Source: Clostridia bacterium
Lineage (GTDB): Bacteria; Bacillota; Clostridia; Oscillospirales; Acutalibacteraceae
Direction of reading: 5' to 3'
Assembly: GCA_017550625.1 (NCBI GenBank)
Contig: JAFZOL010000076.1
Location: 1 to 64,000 of the forward strand
Length of the DNA stretch: 64,000 nt
Shown piece by piece: positions 53,726-62,408 of this stretch. Each line of letters starts with the position of its first letter. Within the stretch, counting starts at the first letter, position 1. Below the pieces are notes generated by a model, which had not been told where the DNA came from, searched no databases, and worked only from the letters and a program-made list of their open reading frames with translations. A program made the translations under genes and the position numbers.

Positions 53726-54097
53726 ATGGGAAAATTCATTATCAAGGATACCAACACCGGCGTCAAGTTTGACCTGAAGGCCGGCAACGGCGAAGTCATT
53801 GCCACGAGCGAAGTTTATACCACCGAGGCCGCCTGCAAGAACGGCGTGCAGAGCGTGATGAACAACGCCCCCATCGCGAACTTTGAAGATCAGACCGTCG
53901 AGGATTTCGAGGTCCAGAAGAACCCGAAGTTCGAGATGTATCTCGACAAGGCCGGCGAGTTCCGTTTCCGTCTGAAGGCGAGAAACGGCGAGATCATCGC
54001 CACCAGCGAAGGCTACAAGGCCAAGGCCGGCTGCCTCAACGGCATTGAGAGCGTCAGGAAGAACGCCCCCGACGCCGCCATCGAGAGAGTCGAATAA
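53726..54097 (+). CDS. YegP-family (DUF1508) tandem-repeat protein
   Basis: A 123-residue protein with two copies of the YegP unit: FDLKAGNGEVIATSEVY (about residues 16-32) and FRLKARNGEIIATSEGY (about 75-91), each followed by a Cys/Gly-rich helix (AACKNGVQSVMNNAP; AGCLNGIESVRKNAP). Function of the family is unknown; it is linked to stress in some bacteria. GGAG 8 nt upstream sets the ATG at 53726. Strong promoter and terminator: an independent, probably well-expressed gene. Confidence 0.88.
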   Translation: MGKFIIKDTNTGVKFDLKAGNGEVIATSEVYTTEAACKNGVQSVMNNAPIANFEDQTVEDFEVQKNPKFEMYLDKAGEFRFRLKARNGEIIATSEGYKAKAGCLNGIESVRKNAPDAAIERVE

Positions 54098-54106
54098 GAG
54101 AAGCAC

Positions 54107-54139
54107 AAAAAACCGCCGTCGCAGGACGGCGGTTTTTTT
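54107..54139 (+). terminator. Terminator of yegP-like gene
   Basis: AACCGCCGTC-GCAG-GACGGCGGTT with T7 following; A-run in front makes it symmetrical. Confidence 0.9.
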
Positions 54140-54141
54140 GG

Positions 54142-54207
54142 GTCAGGGGCCGGAGGCCGGGGAGCGCGGCAAAGCCGCGCGGGTGCACGGACCACGGGAG
54201 CACGGGG
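54142..54207. repeat. Intergenic repeat mosaic 9
   Basis: GGGGCCGGAGGCCGGGG palindromic unit, hairpin GCGCGGC-AAA-GCCGCGC and degraded GTGCACGG-ACCACGGG units; start of the 927-bp gap 54098-55024. Confidence 0.7.
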
Positions 54208-54208
54208 T

Positions 54209-54785
54209 TTCTTCTCGGTAGCGCGGCAGACCTCTCGGAACGGGTATCGGATCTATTTTTTGTCGGGCGACGGGGCGCTTGCCGGTAGTACGGCTGCCCA
54301 CAGCCGTTCTTTCCCTGCGGAGCGGGGGTTGAGCCGAACGGCGAGACTCCCCGACGCGGGGAAAAGCGTCGGATAGACGACCGGCTCAGAATCTGCTTGG
54401 GCGACGAAAAGGCTTCTTCACGCTTTACTAACAATCATTAAAGAATCAAAACCACGATACCGCCAACCCCGCCGACCGCGTTCTTCAAATAAGGCAAGCG
54501 GGCGCCGCCGCGACTTCCCCACGTCGGGGATGGGATCGATTTGAATCGGATATTATTTATTCCCTGTCCTTTTTCCGTCAAATCGACCCACCCCACTCCG
54601 TAGGGAACAAACGGCTGTGGGGCGCGGGTGTCCGGTGGACACCTCTGCCGCAGGCAGAAGCGCCGACCGAAGCGGGAGCCGAGACCCAGCCGTACTACCG
54701 GGAAGCGTACCCGCCGACCAACCGGGATCGGAATCCGAAAAACCCATTCTGTTGCGGCAGAGGTCTGCCGCGCTACCGATAAGAA
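54209..54785. repeat. Diverged inverted pair with 27-bp arms
   Basis: Arms 54209-54235 and 54759-54785 match at 26 of 27 positions in inverted orientation. Further inside, CCGGTAGTACGGCTG (54282-54296) is inverted at 54687-54701, and a CCCACAGCCGTT...CCCTGCGGAG block (54297-54328) at about 54591-54620. So two copies of a 140-225 bp unit face each other; the right copy has a ~65-bp insert containing GTGTCC-G-GTGGACAC-like palindrome. No open frame or RNA family recognised. Confidence 0.8.
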
Positions 54786-54900
54786 TCTACGCGGCTGAGG
54801 CCACGACCCTGGCCCCTGGCCTCTGGCCCCTTAATTTTGTATTTTGTATTTTGCATTTTGCATTCCCCCTGCGCGGTTGCGCCGCGCCCCCGGCCTCTTG
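54786..54900. repeat. Intergenic repeat mosaic 10
   Basis: CCCTGGC heptamers (54807-54831), TTTTGTA/TTTTGCA heptamers (54834-54864) and a GCGCGG-TTG-CGCCGCGC near-hairpin. Confidence 0.75.
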
Positions 54901-54919
54901 GTACACGGTACCTTTAACC

Positions 54920-54963
54920 GTAACAACCCTGTTACTTGCATCCCCGCGCGCGTGTGGTATAAT
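54920..54963 (+). promoter_or_regulatory. Promoter of NatAB-like operon with flanking dyad
   Basis: TTGCAT (54936-54941), 16-bp spacer, TATAAT (54958-54963). The perfect dyad GTAACA-ACCC-TGTTAC (54920-54935) abuts the -35 box and is a candidate operator. Confidence 0.65.
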
Positions 54964-55024
54964 ATAAATAACAACGCCCCGGCGTTTGCCGGGCGCGCGG
55001 GCGTTTGCCCGGAAGGAGGGACCT

Positions 55025-55906
55025 ATGGAACTCGAGCTCAGAGGGATCTCGAAATCCTTCGGCGAAAAAAAGGTGCTTGACGACGTCAGCTTCGTCGCGT
55101 CGTCGGGCAGGGCGTTCGGCCTGCTGGGGCGCAACGGCGCCGGCAAGACCACGACGATCCGCATCGTGATGGACGTGTTCCCCGCCGACAGCGGCGAAGT
55201 GCTGATCGACGGCAGCCCGATCGATTATTCGAAGATCGGCACGGGCTATCTGCCCGAAGAGCGCGGCCTCTATCCCAAAAAGCCCATCGACGAGCAGCTC
55301 TTGTATTTCGCCCGGCTCAAGGGCATGAACCGGACCGACGCGACGCGCGCGATCGACTACTGGCTCGACCGCCTCGACATGGCGGCGTTCAAACAGAAAA
55401 AGCTGCAGACGCTCTCGAAGGGCAACCAGCAGAAGATCCAGCTCATCACCGCCGTGGCACACGACCCCGACCTCATCGTGCTCGACGAGCCGTTTTCGGG
55501 GCTGGACCCCGTGAACGCCGGCCTGCTCAAAAGCGTGGTGGAAGAGGAGATCGAGAAGGGCAAGATCGTGCTGTTCTCGTCGCACCAGATGAATTACATC
55601 GAGGAGTTCTGCGACCATATCGCGATCCTCAACCGCGGCAGCCTCGTGCTCGAGGGGTCGCTGAGGGAGATCAAACGCAGCTATCCGCGCACCACGCTGA
55701 CGGTCACGTCGCCCGAGATCGGCCGCATCGCCGCCGCCTTCGGGGGCGAGCCGACGGGGGACGCCCTGACGCTCAAGCTCCGCGACGAGGCCGAGAAGCG
55801 CAGCGTGATGCAGAAGCTCGCCGCCGACTACGAGATCGACGGCGTGAGCGTGTTCGAGCCGTCGCTGGCCGATATCTTCGTCGAATACGCCGGCGACGCG
55901 TGCTGA
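55025..55906 (+). CDS. natA: ABC exporter ATP-binding protein, NatA-like
   Basis: A 293-residue ATPase. Walker A GRNGAGKTTTIR, Q-loop-region GYLPEERGLYPKKP (NatA-type), signature LSKGNQQKIQL, Walker B DLIVLDEPFSGLDP, H-loop FSSHQMNYIEEFCD, plus a C-terminal DUF4162-like domain. GGAAGGAGGG precedes the ATG. Pairs with the downstream permease; NatAB of Bacillus exports sodium, others export peptides or drugs. Confidence 0.92.
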   Translation: MELELRGISKSFGEKKVLDDVSFVASSGRAFGLLGRNGAGKTTTIRIVMDVFPADSGEVLIDGSPIDYSKIGTGYLPEERGLYPKKPIDEQLLYFARLKGMNRTDATRAIDYWLDRLDMAAFKQKKLQTLSKGNQQKIQLITAVAHDPDLIVLDEPFSGLDPVNAGLLKSVVEEEIEKGKIVLFSSHQMNYIEEFCDHIAILNRGSLVLEGSLREIKRSYPRTTLTVTSPEIGRIAAAFGGEPTGDALTLKLRDEAEKRSVMQKLAADYEIDGVSVFEPSLADIFVEYAGDAC

Positions 55907-55919
55907 GGAGGTGCCGGAC

Positions 55920-57164
55920 GTGAAACAGTTCAAACAGGTTTATATCTTCGAGCTCAGAAACTATCTCAAAAGCAAGGTGTTCATCGGCCTCACGCTCGCG
56001 ATCATCCTGATCATGGCGGCGGTGATGTTCTTCCCGCGCGTGTCGGCGCTGTTCAAGAGCGAAGAGCCGGACGAGGACGCCCCCGCCGACGTCGGGATAT
56101 TGCTGCTCTGCGACGAGGCGAAGGCCTATCCCGAGGGGCTGCTCGAAAGCACGTTTTCCTCCGCCTTTCCGGGGTATATCGTGCGCCTGCCCGGCAGCGA
56201 AAAGACGCTGCGGGATGAGATCGACGCCGGCGCCGCCGACTACGGCGTGATCGTGAAGGGTGAGGACAGCTTCGAGTTCGTGGTCAAAACGCGCAGCCTC
56301 ATCGACCAGACCGGCGCCGCGGTGCAGGGGGTGCTGACCGCCGCGCGCCAGCGGCTTCTGATGCAGAAGGCAGGCCTCTCCCCCGCCGAGACCGCCGAAA
56401 TCCTCTCTTCGGGCGTCATGATGGAGACCGTGACGCTGGGGCAGGACCAGACCCAGCGCATCGCCTACACCTATATCATGGTGTACGCCCTCTATATGGC
56501 GATATTGATCTACGGGCAGATGGTGGCCAACTCCATCGCCGGTGAAAAGGGCTCGCGCGCGATGGAGCTGCTCATCACGAGAGTGAAGCCCAACGCCATG
56601 ATCTTCGGCAAGGTGTTCGCCACCTGCACGGCGGCCCTCGGCCAGCTCGTGGCGGTGTTCGGCTCGGCGATCGTGCTGTTCCGCGTGAACGCATCTTACT
56701 GGAACGGCGCCGAGATCATCGGGTCCATCTTCAACATCCCCGGCAGCCTGCTCGCGTATATGGCGGTGTTCTTCCTGCTCGGCTTCATCATGTACGCCTT
56801 TTTGTTCGGGGCGGTGGGCTCGAGCGTGTCGAAGCCCGAAGAGATCAACGCGGCGATCACGCCCGTGATGCTGATCTTCGTGGCGGGGCTCATGGTGGTG
56901 ATCTTCTCGATGAGCTTCGGCAACGTGGATAACGCCGCGATCACCGTGATGTCGTTCGTGCCGTTCACGTCGCCGATGGCCATGTTCACGCGCATCGCGA
57001 TGGGCTCGGTGCCCTTCTGGCAGATCGCGGTCTGCCTCGCCATTCTCGCGGTCACGACCGTGGGCGTGGGCGTGCTCTCGGCAAAGATCTACCGTACCGG
57101 CGTGCTGCTCTACGGCAACAAACCCGGCCTCGTGAGCGTGATCAAGGCGATGAAGAAGGCGTAA
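55920..57164 (+). CDS. natB: ABC exporter permease, NatB-like
   Basis: A 414-residue type-5 ABC permease: N-terminal helix (VFIGLTLAIILIMAAVMFF), ~150-residue extracellular domain and about five more helices including MVANSIAGEKGSRAMELLITRVKP, a block typical of NatB/ABC-2 permeases. GTG at 55920 fits GAGGAGG at 8 nt spacing. 13 bp after natA. Confidence 0.9.
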   Translation: MKQFKQVYIFELRNYLKSKVFIGLTLAIILIMAAVMFFPRVSALFKSEEPDEDAPADVGILLLCDEAKAYPEGLLESTFSSAFPGYIVRLPGSEKTLRDEIDAGAADYGVIVKGEDSFEFVVKTRSLIDQTGAAVQGVLTAARQRLLMQKAGLSPAETAEILSSGVMMETVTLGQDQTQRIAYTYIMVYALYMAILIYGQMVANSIAGEKGSRAMELLITRVKPNAMIFGKVFATCTAALGQLVAVFGSAIVLFRVNASYWNGAEIIGSIFNIPGSLLAYMAVFFLLGFIMYAFLFGAVGSSVSKPEEINAAITPVMLIFVAGLMVVIFSMSFGNVDNAAITVMSFVPFTSPMAMFTRIAMGSVPFWQIAVCLAILAVTTVGVGVLSAKIYRTGVLLYGNKPGLVSVIKAMKKA

Positions 57165-57290
57165 GGCCGCGCGAAGCGCGGCGGGTGCACGGTCCGCGGG
57201 TGCACGGGTGCACGGGAGCGCGGCGCAGCCGCGTTGTAAAAATGCACAATGCACAATGCAAAATGCAAACTACAAAATACCAAATTATAT
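57165..57290. repeat. Intergenic repeat mosaic 11
   Basis: Hairpin GCCGCGC-GAA-GCGCGGC at the natB stop, GTGCACGGG units with GGTCC insert (57183-57217), hairpin GCGGC-GCA-GCCGC, TGCACAA/TGCAAAA/TACAAAA units (57241-57285). Beyond the terminator another GCGCGGC-TTT-GCCGCGC hairpin (57350-57367) and CCCTGGC units (57368-57391) follow. Confidence 0.8.
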
Positions 57291-57291
57291 G

Positions 57292-57335
57292 AACCCGCCG
57301 GGGGCTTGTTCCAAGCCCCCGGCGGGTTTTTTATG
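57292..57335 (+). terminator. Strong terminator of natAB
   Basis: 17-bp perfect GC-rich stem AACCCGCCGGGGGCTTG with TTCC loop, then T6 on the plus strand. Confidence 0.9.
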
Positions 57336-57395
57336 TATTGTTTTTTCCCGCGCGGCTTTGCCGCGCTCCCTGGCCCCTGGCCCCTGGCCCCTTTT

Positions 57396-58625
57396 TCAAT
57401 ATCCTTTTGCGATCAGGATGCGCCGCACGCTCTCATCGAGGCGGGTTTCGGAGATGCGCCCGCTTTTGACGGCTTCGAGCACGGCGTTGTAGGCGACGAC
57501 GTAGTCGGCGGGGCCGAGCAGGACGTCGTTGCCCGCCTCGATCGCGAGCACGGCGGCCTCGCCCGCGCCGTAGGTATCGGTGATCGCGCTCATCTCGAGG
57601 CTGTCGGTCATCACGAGGCCGTCAAAGCCGAGCTCGTCGCGCAAAAGGCCCGTCACGATCGCCTTCGACAGCGACGCCGGGGTGTTGTCGCCGGTAAGCT
57701 GCGGCAGCGACACGTGCGCCACCATCACCGCGTCGGTGTGGGCAAGGTTCTCTTTGAACGGGATGAGCTCGCAGGCGTCGAGCTCCTCACGGCTCTTGTC
57801 GAGCAGCACGAAGCCCTCGTGCGTGTCGCCGTAGGTGTCGCCGTGCCCCGGAAAGTGCTTGATGCACGATAAAACGCCGTTTTCGTGCAGGCCGTCGATG
57901 AACATCTCCACCATCACGGACGCTTCATAGGGGTCGGACGAGAACGCCCGCCGCCCGATCACGGGGTTATAGGGGTTCGAGTTGACGTCGGCAACCGGCG
58001 CGAGGTCCAGCGTGAAGCCGTATTCGCGGAGATACGAACCGATGTTTTTGCCCGCCTTCCACGCTTCGTCGGGGTCGCCCATGTCGCCGACTGCGCCCAT
58101 CGAAGCGTATTTCGGCACGTCGAAGCCCGCGTTCGCGATGCGCGCGACGTTCCCGCCCTCTTCGTCCACGGCTAAAACCGGCGCGGGGACCATGGAGGCC
58201 CTGAGGTCAGCGGTAAAAGCCTTGAGCTGTTCGGGGTCGGTGATGTTCACGCCGAACAGCACGAAGCCGCCGGGGTGATAGGTATCGATCGCCTCGCGCG
58301 CCGCGTCGTTGAGTGAAGTAAGGCCCCCGCCGGGCAGGTTTTCGGGGCTGATGAAAAACAGCTGCCCCACCTTTTCCTCAAGCGTCATGGTTTTGATGAA
58401 GGCGTCCGTGGGGTCGCCCGCGGGCACGTCCGGTTCGGTCGTCCCAACGTCTTCGGTCGCGTCTTCGGACGTTATATCCGGCGGGACCTCGCTCTCATGC
58501 GGGTCGGTCTTGTCCGCTTCGGAAGCGGGCGCCGTCCCCTCGGTCACGACGTCGGGCTCCGGTTCGGCGCCGCAGCCCGCGAAGATCAGCAGAAAAACAA
58601 GAAGCACACAGCAAGCGCGTTTCAT
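57396..58625 (-). CDS. nagZ: Beta-N-acetylhexosaminidase NagZ-like lipoprotein (GH3)
   Basis: A 409-residue family-3 glycoside hydrolase. Lipoprotein signal MKRACCVLLVFLLIFAGC; Pro/Glu/Asp-rich linker (about 20-70); catalytic-domain motifs LAVDEEGGNVARI, IKHFPGHGDTYGDTHEG (NagZ His/Asp loop) and GLVMTDSLEMSAI with the nucleophile Asp. Cleaves GlcNAc-MurNAc in wall recycling. GGAG precedes the ATG. Last gene of nifS-thiI-GNAT-nagZ. Confidence 0.9.
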   Translation of the reverse strand: MKRACCVLLVFLLIFAGCGAEPEPDVVTEGTAPASEADKTDPHESEVPPDITSEDATEDVGTTEPDVPAGDPTDAFIKTMTLEEKVGQLFFISPENLPGGGLTSLNDAAREAIDTYHPGGFVLFGVNITDPEQLKAFTADLRASMVPAPVLAVDEEGGNVARIANAGFDVPKYASMGAVGDMGDPDEAWKAGKNIGSYLREYGFTLDLAPVADVNSNPYNPVIGRRAFSSDPYEASVMVEMFIDGLHENGVLSCIKHFPGHGDTYGDTHEGFVLLDKSREELDACELIPFKENLAHTDAVMVAHVSLPQLTGDNTPASLSKAIVTGLLRDELGFDGLVMTDSLEMSAITDTYGAGEAAVLAIEAGNDVLLGPADYVVAYNAVLEAVKSGRISETRLDESVRRILIAKGY

Positions 58626-58626
58626 A

Positions 58627-59067
58627 TCATAGCTCCTTTACGTACAGCTTTTCGACCTCGCCCCAGTCGGCCAGGTGGCTTTCGAGGTAGACGTAGCCGT
58701 ATTTCTCATACAGGTTGTCGTGGTCGGTGGTGAGATACACCTTCTGAAAACCGAGCCCCCTGAGGTAGTCCTCGCAGAACGTCAAAAGCTTCCGGCTGAG
58801 CCTCTGCCCGCGGTAGCGCTCGTCCACGAACAGAAAGCCGATATAGGGCGTATACGGCAGGTTCGGCAGGCAGTCCTCTTTGAGCACGTTGCAGTAGCCC
58901 GCGATGTTGTCGCCGTCCACCGCCGCGGCGGCGCGCTCGAAATCGGTGTAGCGGTCGTATTCCAGATACCCCGCGAAGCACGGGCCCGCGTCCCACGAGC
59001 AGTTTTTGGCGAAGGCGATCAGTTTTTCGGCGAGGGGCGTGCCCCTCTCCACAAACGTCAGTTCCAT
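58627..59067 (-). CDS. GNAT-family N-acetyltransferase
   Basis: A 146-residue acetyltransferase. Acetyl-CoA loop region IGFLFVDERYRGQRLSRKLL (about 82-101: V-x4-R-G-x-x-x-S-x-x-L) and the following YLRGLGFQKVYLTTDHDNLYEKYGY. Substrate unknown. One-base gaps to both neighbours indicate cotranscription. Confidence 0.88.
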   Translation of the reverse strand: MELTFVERGTPLAEKLIAFAKNCSWDAGPCFAGYLEYDRYTDFERAAAAVDGDNIAGYCNVLKEDCLPNLPYTPYIGFLFVDERYRGQRLSRKLLTFCEDYLRGLGFQKVYLTTDHDNLYEKYGYVYLESHLADWGEVEKLYVKEL

Positions 59068-59068
59068 A

Positions 59069-60253
59069 TCAGTCGTTATAGGCGTCGATGACCTTGAGGC
59101 GCGCGCTCTTCACGGCCTCGTCGATCAGCGCCTCTTCGTTTGCGATCATGGCCTCCACCTCGGCGGCGTAATCGGGCGTGGGGCGCGTGCGCGGATGGCG
59201 CGGCGTGAACACCGTGCAGCAGTCTTCATAGGGGCGGATCGAGATGTCGAACGCGCCGATCTTGCGCGAAATTTCAATGATCTCGCTCTTGTCCATGCCG
59301 ATGCAGGGGCGGAACACCGGCAGCGTGGCGCACACGTCGGTGCACTTGATGGCGTGGATGGTCTGGCTCGCCACCTGCCCGAGGCTCTCGCCGGTCACCA
59401 GGGCGTCGGCGCCCTGCCACGCGGCAACGCGCGAAGCGACCTTCATCATCACCCTGCGCATCGTGACCGTGAACATCTCTTCGGGGCAGCAATCGCGGAT
59501 GGCCTCCTGCAGCTCGGTGAAGCGCACCGTGAACAGGTTGACGCGCCCGCCCCACTCGCTGACCTTGCCGAGCAGCTCGTGGACCTTCATCTCGGCGAGC
59601 TCGGAGGTATAAGGGGGCGAGGCGAAGTGGACGGCGGTGAGCTTGACGCCGCGCTTCGCAATCATATAGGCCGCCACGGGCGAATCGATGCCGCCGGAAA
59701 TGAGCACGCAGGCGCGCCCGCCGGTGCCCGTGGGCATGCCGCCCGCGCCGGGCAATTGGTTGGCGTGGATATAGGCGTAGTTCTCGCGCACCTCCACCGT
59801 GACCGTGACGTCCGGCTCGTGGACGTCCACCTTGAGATGGTGGAGCCGCGACAGCAGATACCCGCCCACCTCGTCGCAGATCGCGGGCGAATCGTAGGGG
59901 AACTTTTTGTCGCTCCGCTTGGCCTTCACCTTGAAGGTCCTGGCGAACGCGAGGTCGTTTTTGAGGTATTCGTAGGCCGTTTCGGTGATGGCGTTGATGT
60001 CCTTTTCGCACACGGCCGCGCGTGAAATGCCGACGATGCCGAACACCTTTTCGATGCGTTCAACCGCCTCGTCGAGGTCAACGTCCTCGCTCTCGGGCTC
60101 CACGGTGACCGTGGACTGGCTCTTGACGAACCGGAACGCCCCGAGCCCGCGCAGCTTCTCTTTCATATTCTTGATGAGGATATCTTCAAACGTGGAGCGG
60201 TTGAGCCCCTTGAGGGCAAGCTCGCCGTCCTTTATAAGAATTATTTCTCTCAT
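59069..60253 (-). CDS. thiI: tRNA sulfurtransferase ThiI
   Basis: Makes 4-thiouridine in tRNA and may supply sulfur for thiamine. 394 residues: N-terminal ferredoxin-like and THUMP domain (about 60-165), PP-loop LISGGIDSPVAAYMIAKRG (about 185-203), and CIGMDKSEII. The rhodanese domain of E. coli ThiI is absent, as in Bacillus. The cysteine desulfurase encoded just upstream is the expected sulfur donor (NifZ/NifS type pairing). Confidence 0.93.
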   Translation of the reverse strand: MREIILIKDGELALKGLNRSTFEDILIKNMKEKLRGLGAFRFVKSQSTVTVEPESEDVDLDEAVERIEKVFGIVGISRAAVCEKDINAITETAYEYLKNDLAFARTFKVKAKRSDKKFPYDSPAICDEVGGYLLSRLHHLKVDVHEPDVTVTVEVRENYAYIHANQLPGAGGMPTGTGGRACVLISGGIDSPVAAYMIAKRGVKLTAVHFASPPYTSELAEMKVHELLGKVSEWGGRVNLFTVRFTELQEAIRDCCPEEMFTVTMRRVMMKVASRVAAWQGADALVTGESLGQVASQTIHAIKCTDVCATLPVFRPCIGMDKSEIIEISRKIGAFDISIRPYEDCCTVFTPRHPRTRPTPDYAAEVEAMIANEEALIDEAVKSARLKVIDAYND

Positions 60254-60293
60254 TTTTAACTCCTTTTTGGAAAGGGGCCCCCGGCCCCTCTTT

Positions 60294-61427
60294 TCACAGT
60301 TTCGTCCGGATCTCCCTCACGGCCGTATCGAGCGTGTGCGCAAACGCATGCAGCTCCTCGGACGTGGTGAAGCGCGACAGACTCACGCGCACGGCGGAGT
60401 CGATGCGCGCCGGGGGCAAGCCCATTTTGACCAGCACGTCGCTGCGGCGGCCCTTTTTGCACGCCGAGCCCGCGGAAATATAGATCCCGCGCTCGCTTAA
60501 GTAATTGATGAGCACCTGCGAGGGGATGCCCGTCACCGACAGGTTGACGATATACGGCAGGGCGTTTTTGGGGGAATTGACGCGCACGGCGGGGTTCGAC
60601 GCGAGCATGTTGAGAAGATCGTCGCGCTTGGCGCGCACGGCGGCGAGATTGGCCGTCACGCTGCCCAGAGCCTTCGCTGCCGCGCCGAAGCCGAGGATGC
60701 CCGGCACGTTTTCGGTGCCCGAAAACAGGTCGTTCTCCTGCCCGCCGCCATGGACGAGCGGGCGGATGTGCACGCCCTTTTTCATGTACAGCGCGCCCAC
60801 GCCCTTGGGGCCGTGCACCTTGTGGCCCGATACGGTCACGAGGTCCGCGCCGAGGTTTTTCACCTTGAACGGCAGCTTGCCGTAGCCCTGAATGGCGTCC
60901 ACGTGCACGAGCGCCGGCGCGCCCGCGCGCTTCACGGCGGCGGAAAGGCACTCGACGGGATTCACAGCCCCCGTCTCGTTGTTCACGAGCATGGCCGACA
61001 CCAGCACGGTCTTTTTATCCACGGCCGAAGCAAGGGCGGCGGGGTCGAAGGCGCCGTCCGGGCCGGGCGCGAGGCGCACGACCTCGAAGCCGCGTTTTTC
61101 GAGCTCCTCAACGGCTCTCAGCACGCTCGGGTGCTCGGTGGCGGTGGTCACGATCTTGTTGCCCTGCTTGGCGCGCGCAAGCGCCGCCCCGAACACGGCG
61201 GTGTTGTTCGCGAGCGTGCCGGAGTGGGAAAAATACACTTCCTCGGGCGAAGCGCCCATCACGCCCGCCACGGCGGCGCGGGCAAGCTCGATCTGCCGCC
61301 GCGCCTCCACCCCTTTGGCATGGACGGCCGAGGGGTTGCCGTAATAGGTCGTCACCGCGTCGCGCACGGCGGCCTTCGCCTCTTCGCAAAGGGGCGTGGT
61401 GGCGGAATTGTCAAGATAGATCTCCAT
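60294..61427 (-). CDS. nifS: Cysteine desulfurase (NifS/IscS family)
   Basis: A 377-residue class V PLP enzyme. YLDNSATTPLCEEA start, TATEHPSVLRA, SVSGHKVHGPKGVGALY with the PLP Lys, and active-site Cys in SAGSACKKGRRSDVL. Cotranscribed with thiI in Firmicutes, giving sulfur for s4U. Start at 61427 follows AAAGGCC; own promoter. Confidence 0.93.
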   Translation of the reverse strand: MEIYLDNSATTPLCEEAKAAVRDAVTTYYGNPSAVHAKGVEARRQIELARAAVAGVMGASPEEVYFSHSGTLANNTAVFGAALARAKQGNKIVTTATEHPSVLRAVEELEKRGFEVVRLAPGPDGAFDPAALASAVDKKTVLVSAMLVNNETGAVNPVECLSAAVKRAGAPALVHVDAIQGYGKLPFKVKNLGADLVTVSGHKVHGPKGVGALYMKKGVHIRPLVHGGGQENDLFSGTENVPGILGFGAAAKALGSVTANLAAVRAKRDDLLNMLASNPAVRVNSPKNALPYIVNLSVTGIPSQVLINYLSERGIYISAGSACKKGRRSDVLVKMGLPPARIDSAVRVSLSRFTTSEELHAFAHTLDTAVREIRTKL

Positions 61428-61456
61428 TGAATCAGGCCTTTCTGTGGTACTATTCC

Positions 61457-61485
61457 ATTATACTTGCCTATCCGCGTTTTGGCAA
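61457..61485 (-). promoter_or_regulatory. Predicted promoter of nifS-thiI operon
   Basis: Minus strand TTGCCA (61480-61485), 17-bp spacer, TATAAT (61457-61462), 30 bp before the ATG. Confidence 0.75.
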
Positions 61486-61536
61486 CCCTTTTTTTGGCCC
61501 CCTCCCGCGCGCCATGTGTCAATCGCGCGCCGGCAC

Positions 61537-61566
61537 TTGACAGGCAGGCCCCCGGGCGGGTATAAT
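61537..61566 (+). promoter_or_regulatory. Predicted promoter of zinc-ribbon membrane protein gene
   Basis: TTGACA (61537-61542), 18-bp spacer, TATAAT (61561-61566). AAGGAG at 61578-61583 is too far from the ATG to serve it. Confidence 0.75.
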
Positions 61567-61620
61567 GAAAGAAACCGGGAAAAGGAGAAATACGGGGCCG
61601 CCCGTATGCTGTGATCCGTT

Positions 61621-62316
61621 ATGAAATATTGCCATTACTGCGGCGGCGTGCTCGCCGACGACGCGACCGTCTGCCTGAGATGCGGCACGCCCGTCACCGA
61701 CCCCGCCGTGAACCAGAGCCTCACCGGCGGCGCGGGAACGCCCGAGCCCGTCTACCCGCAGCCGGCGCCCTACCCCGCGAACGATATGACCGGCGGCTTC
61801 GCGCAGCCCGCGTACCCGCAGCAGGTCTACCCGCAGACCGGCTACGGTCAGCCCGCCTATCCCGAGGCCGTCACGCGCGGCGACGTGACGCCCGCGCCCG
61901 CCTACGGTCAGCCCGTCCCCTACGGGCAGCAGCTGACCTTCGACCAGTTCAAGGCGCAGGTCGGCACGGACGCGATCGAGAGCGGCTTCAAGTCGCTCGG
62001 CATCATCTGCCTGATCTCCGCGGCCCTCTGCCTCATCCTCGCGTTCGTGATGAACCCCTACGCCGCCCTTGACGCCGCGATCTGCCTCATTCTGGGCCTC
62101 GTGATCGTGGCGGGTAAAAAGCGCTCGAAGGGCATCCTGATCTTCCTGCTCGTGTATCTGGCGCTGAGCGCCATCATCAACGTCGCCATGGGCGGCGCGC
62201 CGGGCGGCGTCATCGCGCTGATCACCGCGATCGTCACGCTCTCAAAGGTGAATAAGCTCGAAAAAGCCTATAAGAACTATCAGGCCACCGGCGTCATGCC
62301 GACCGAAAGCTTTTAA
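61621..62316 (+). CDS. Zinc-ribbon membrane protein
   Basis: A 231-residue protein: N-terminal zinc ribbon MKYCHYCGGVLADDATVCLRCG (Cys4, split: CHYCG...CLRCG), a Pro/Tyr/Gln-rich linker with repeated AYPQQVYPQ-type units (about 35-100), then three or four hydrophobic helices. Function unknown; the layout recalls DUF4190/Tyr-Pro-Gln-rich membrane proteins. Ribosome site weak. Confidence 0.8.
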   Translation: MKYCHYCGGVLADDATVCLRCGTPVTDPAVNQSLTGGAGTPEPVYPQPAPYPANDMTGGFAQPAYPQQVYPQTGYGQPAYPEAVTRGDVTPAPAYGQPVPYGQQLTFDQFKAQVGTDAIESGFKSLGIICLISAALCLILAFVMNPYAALDAAICLILGLVIVAGKKRSKGILIFLLVYLALSAIINVAMGGAPGGVIALITAIVTLSKVNKLEKAYKNYQATGVMPTESF

Positions 62317-62380
62317 CGAAAACCCCGCCAAAAACCGGGGAAGGGAGAAGCTCTTCCGGAATTTCACATTTCACACGAAT

Positions 62381-62406
62381 AAAACCGCTCTTTCGAGCGG
62401 TTTTTT
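62381..62406. terminator. Bidirectional terminator
   Basis: AACCGCTC-TTTC-GAGCGGTT with T6 on the plus side and A-run on the other, between convergent genes. The short stretch before it (62330-62380) carries the GAAGCTCTTCCGGAATTTCACATT module fragment seen in other gaps. Confidence 0.85.
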
Positions 62407-62408
62407 CT

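Noticed and set aside
54098-55024. Hidden gene or structured RNA such as 6S, RNase P or riboswitch in the 927-bp gap
   Set aside because: No open frame with ribosome site and no conserved core of those RNAs recognised; internal inverted pair explains much of the structure.
60294-61427. Nitrogen-fixation NifS
   Set aside because: Adjacent thiI and no nif genes indicate a tRNA-thiolation cysteine desulfurase.
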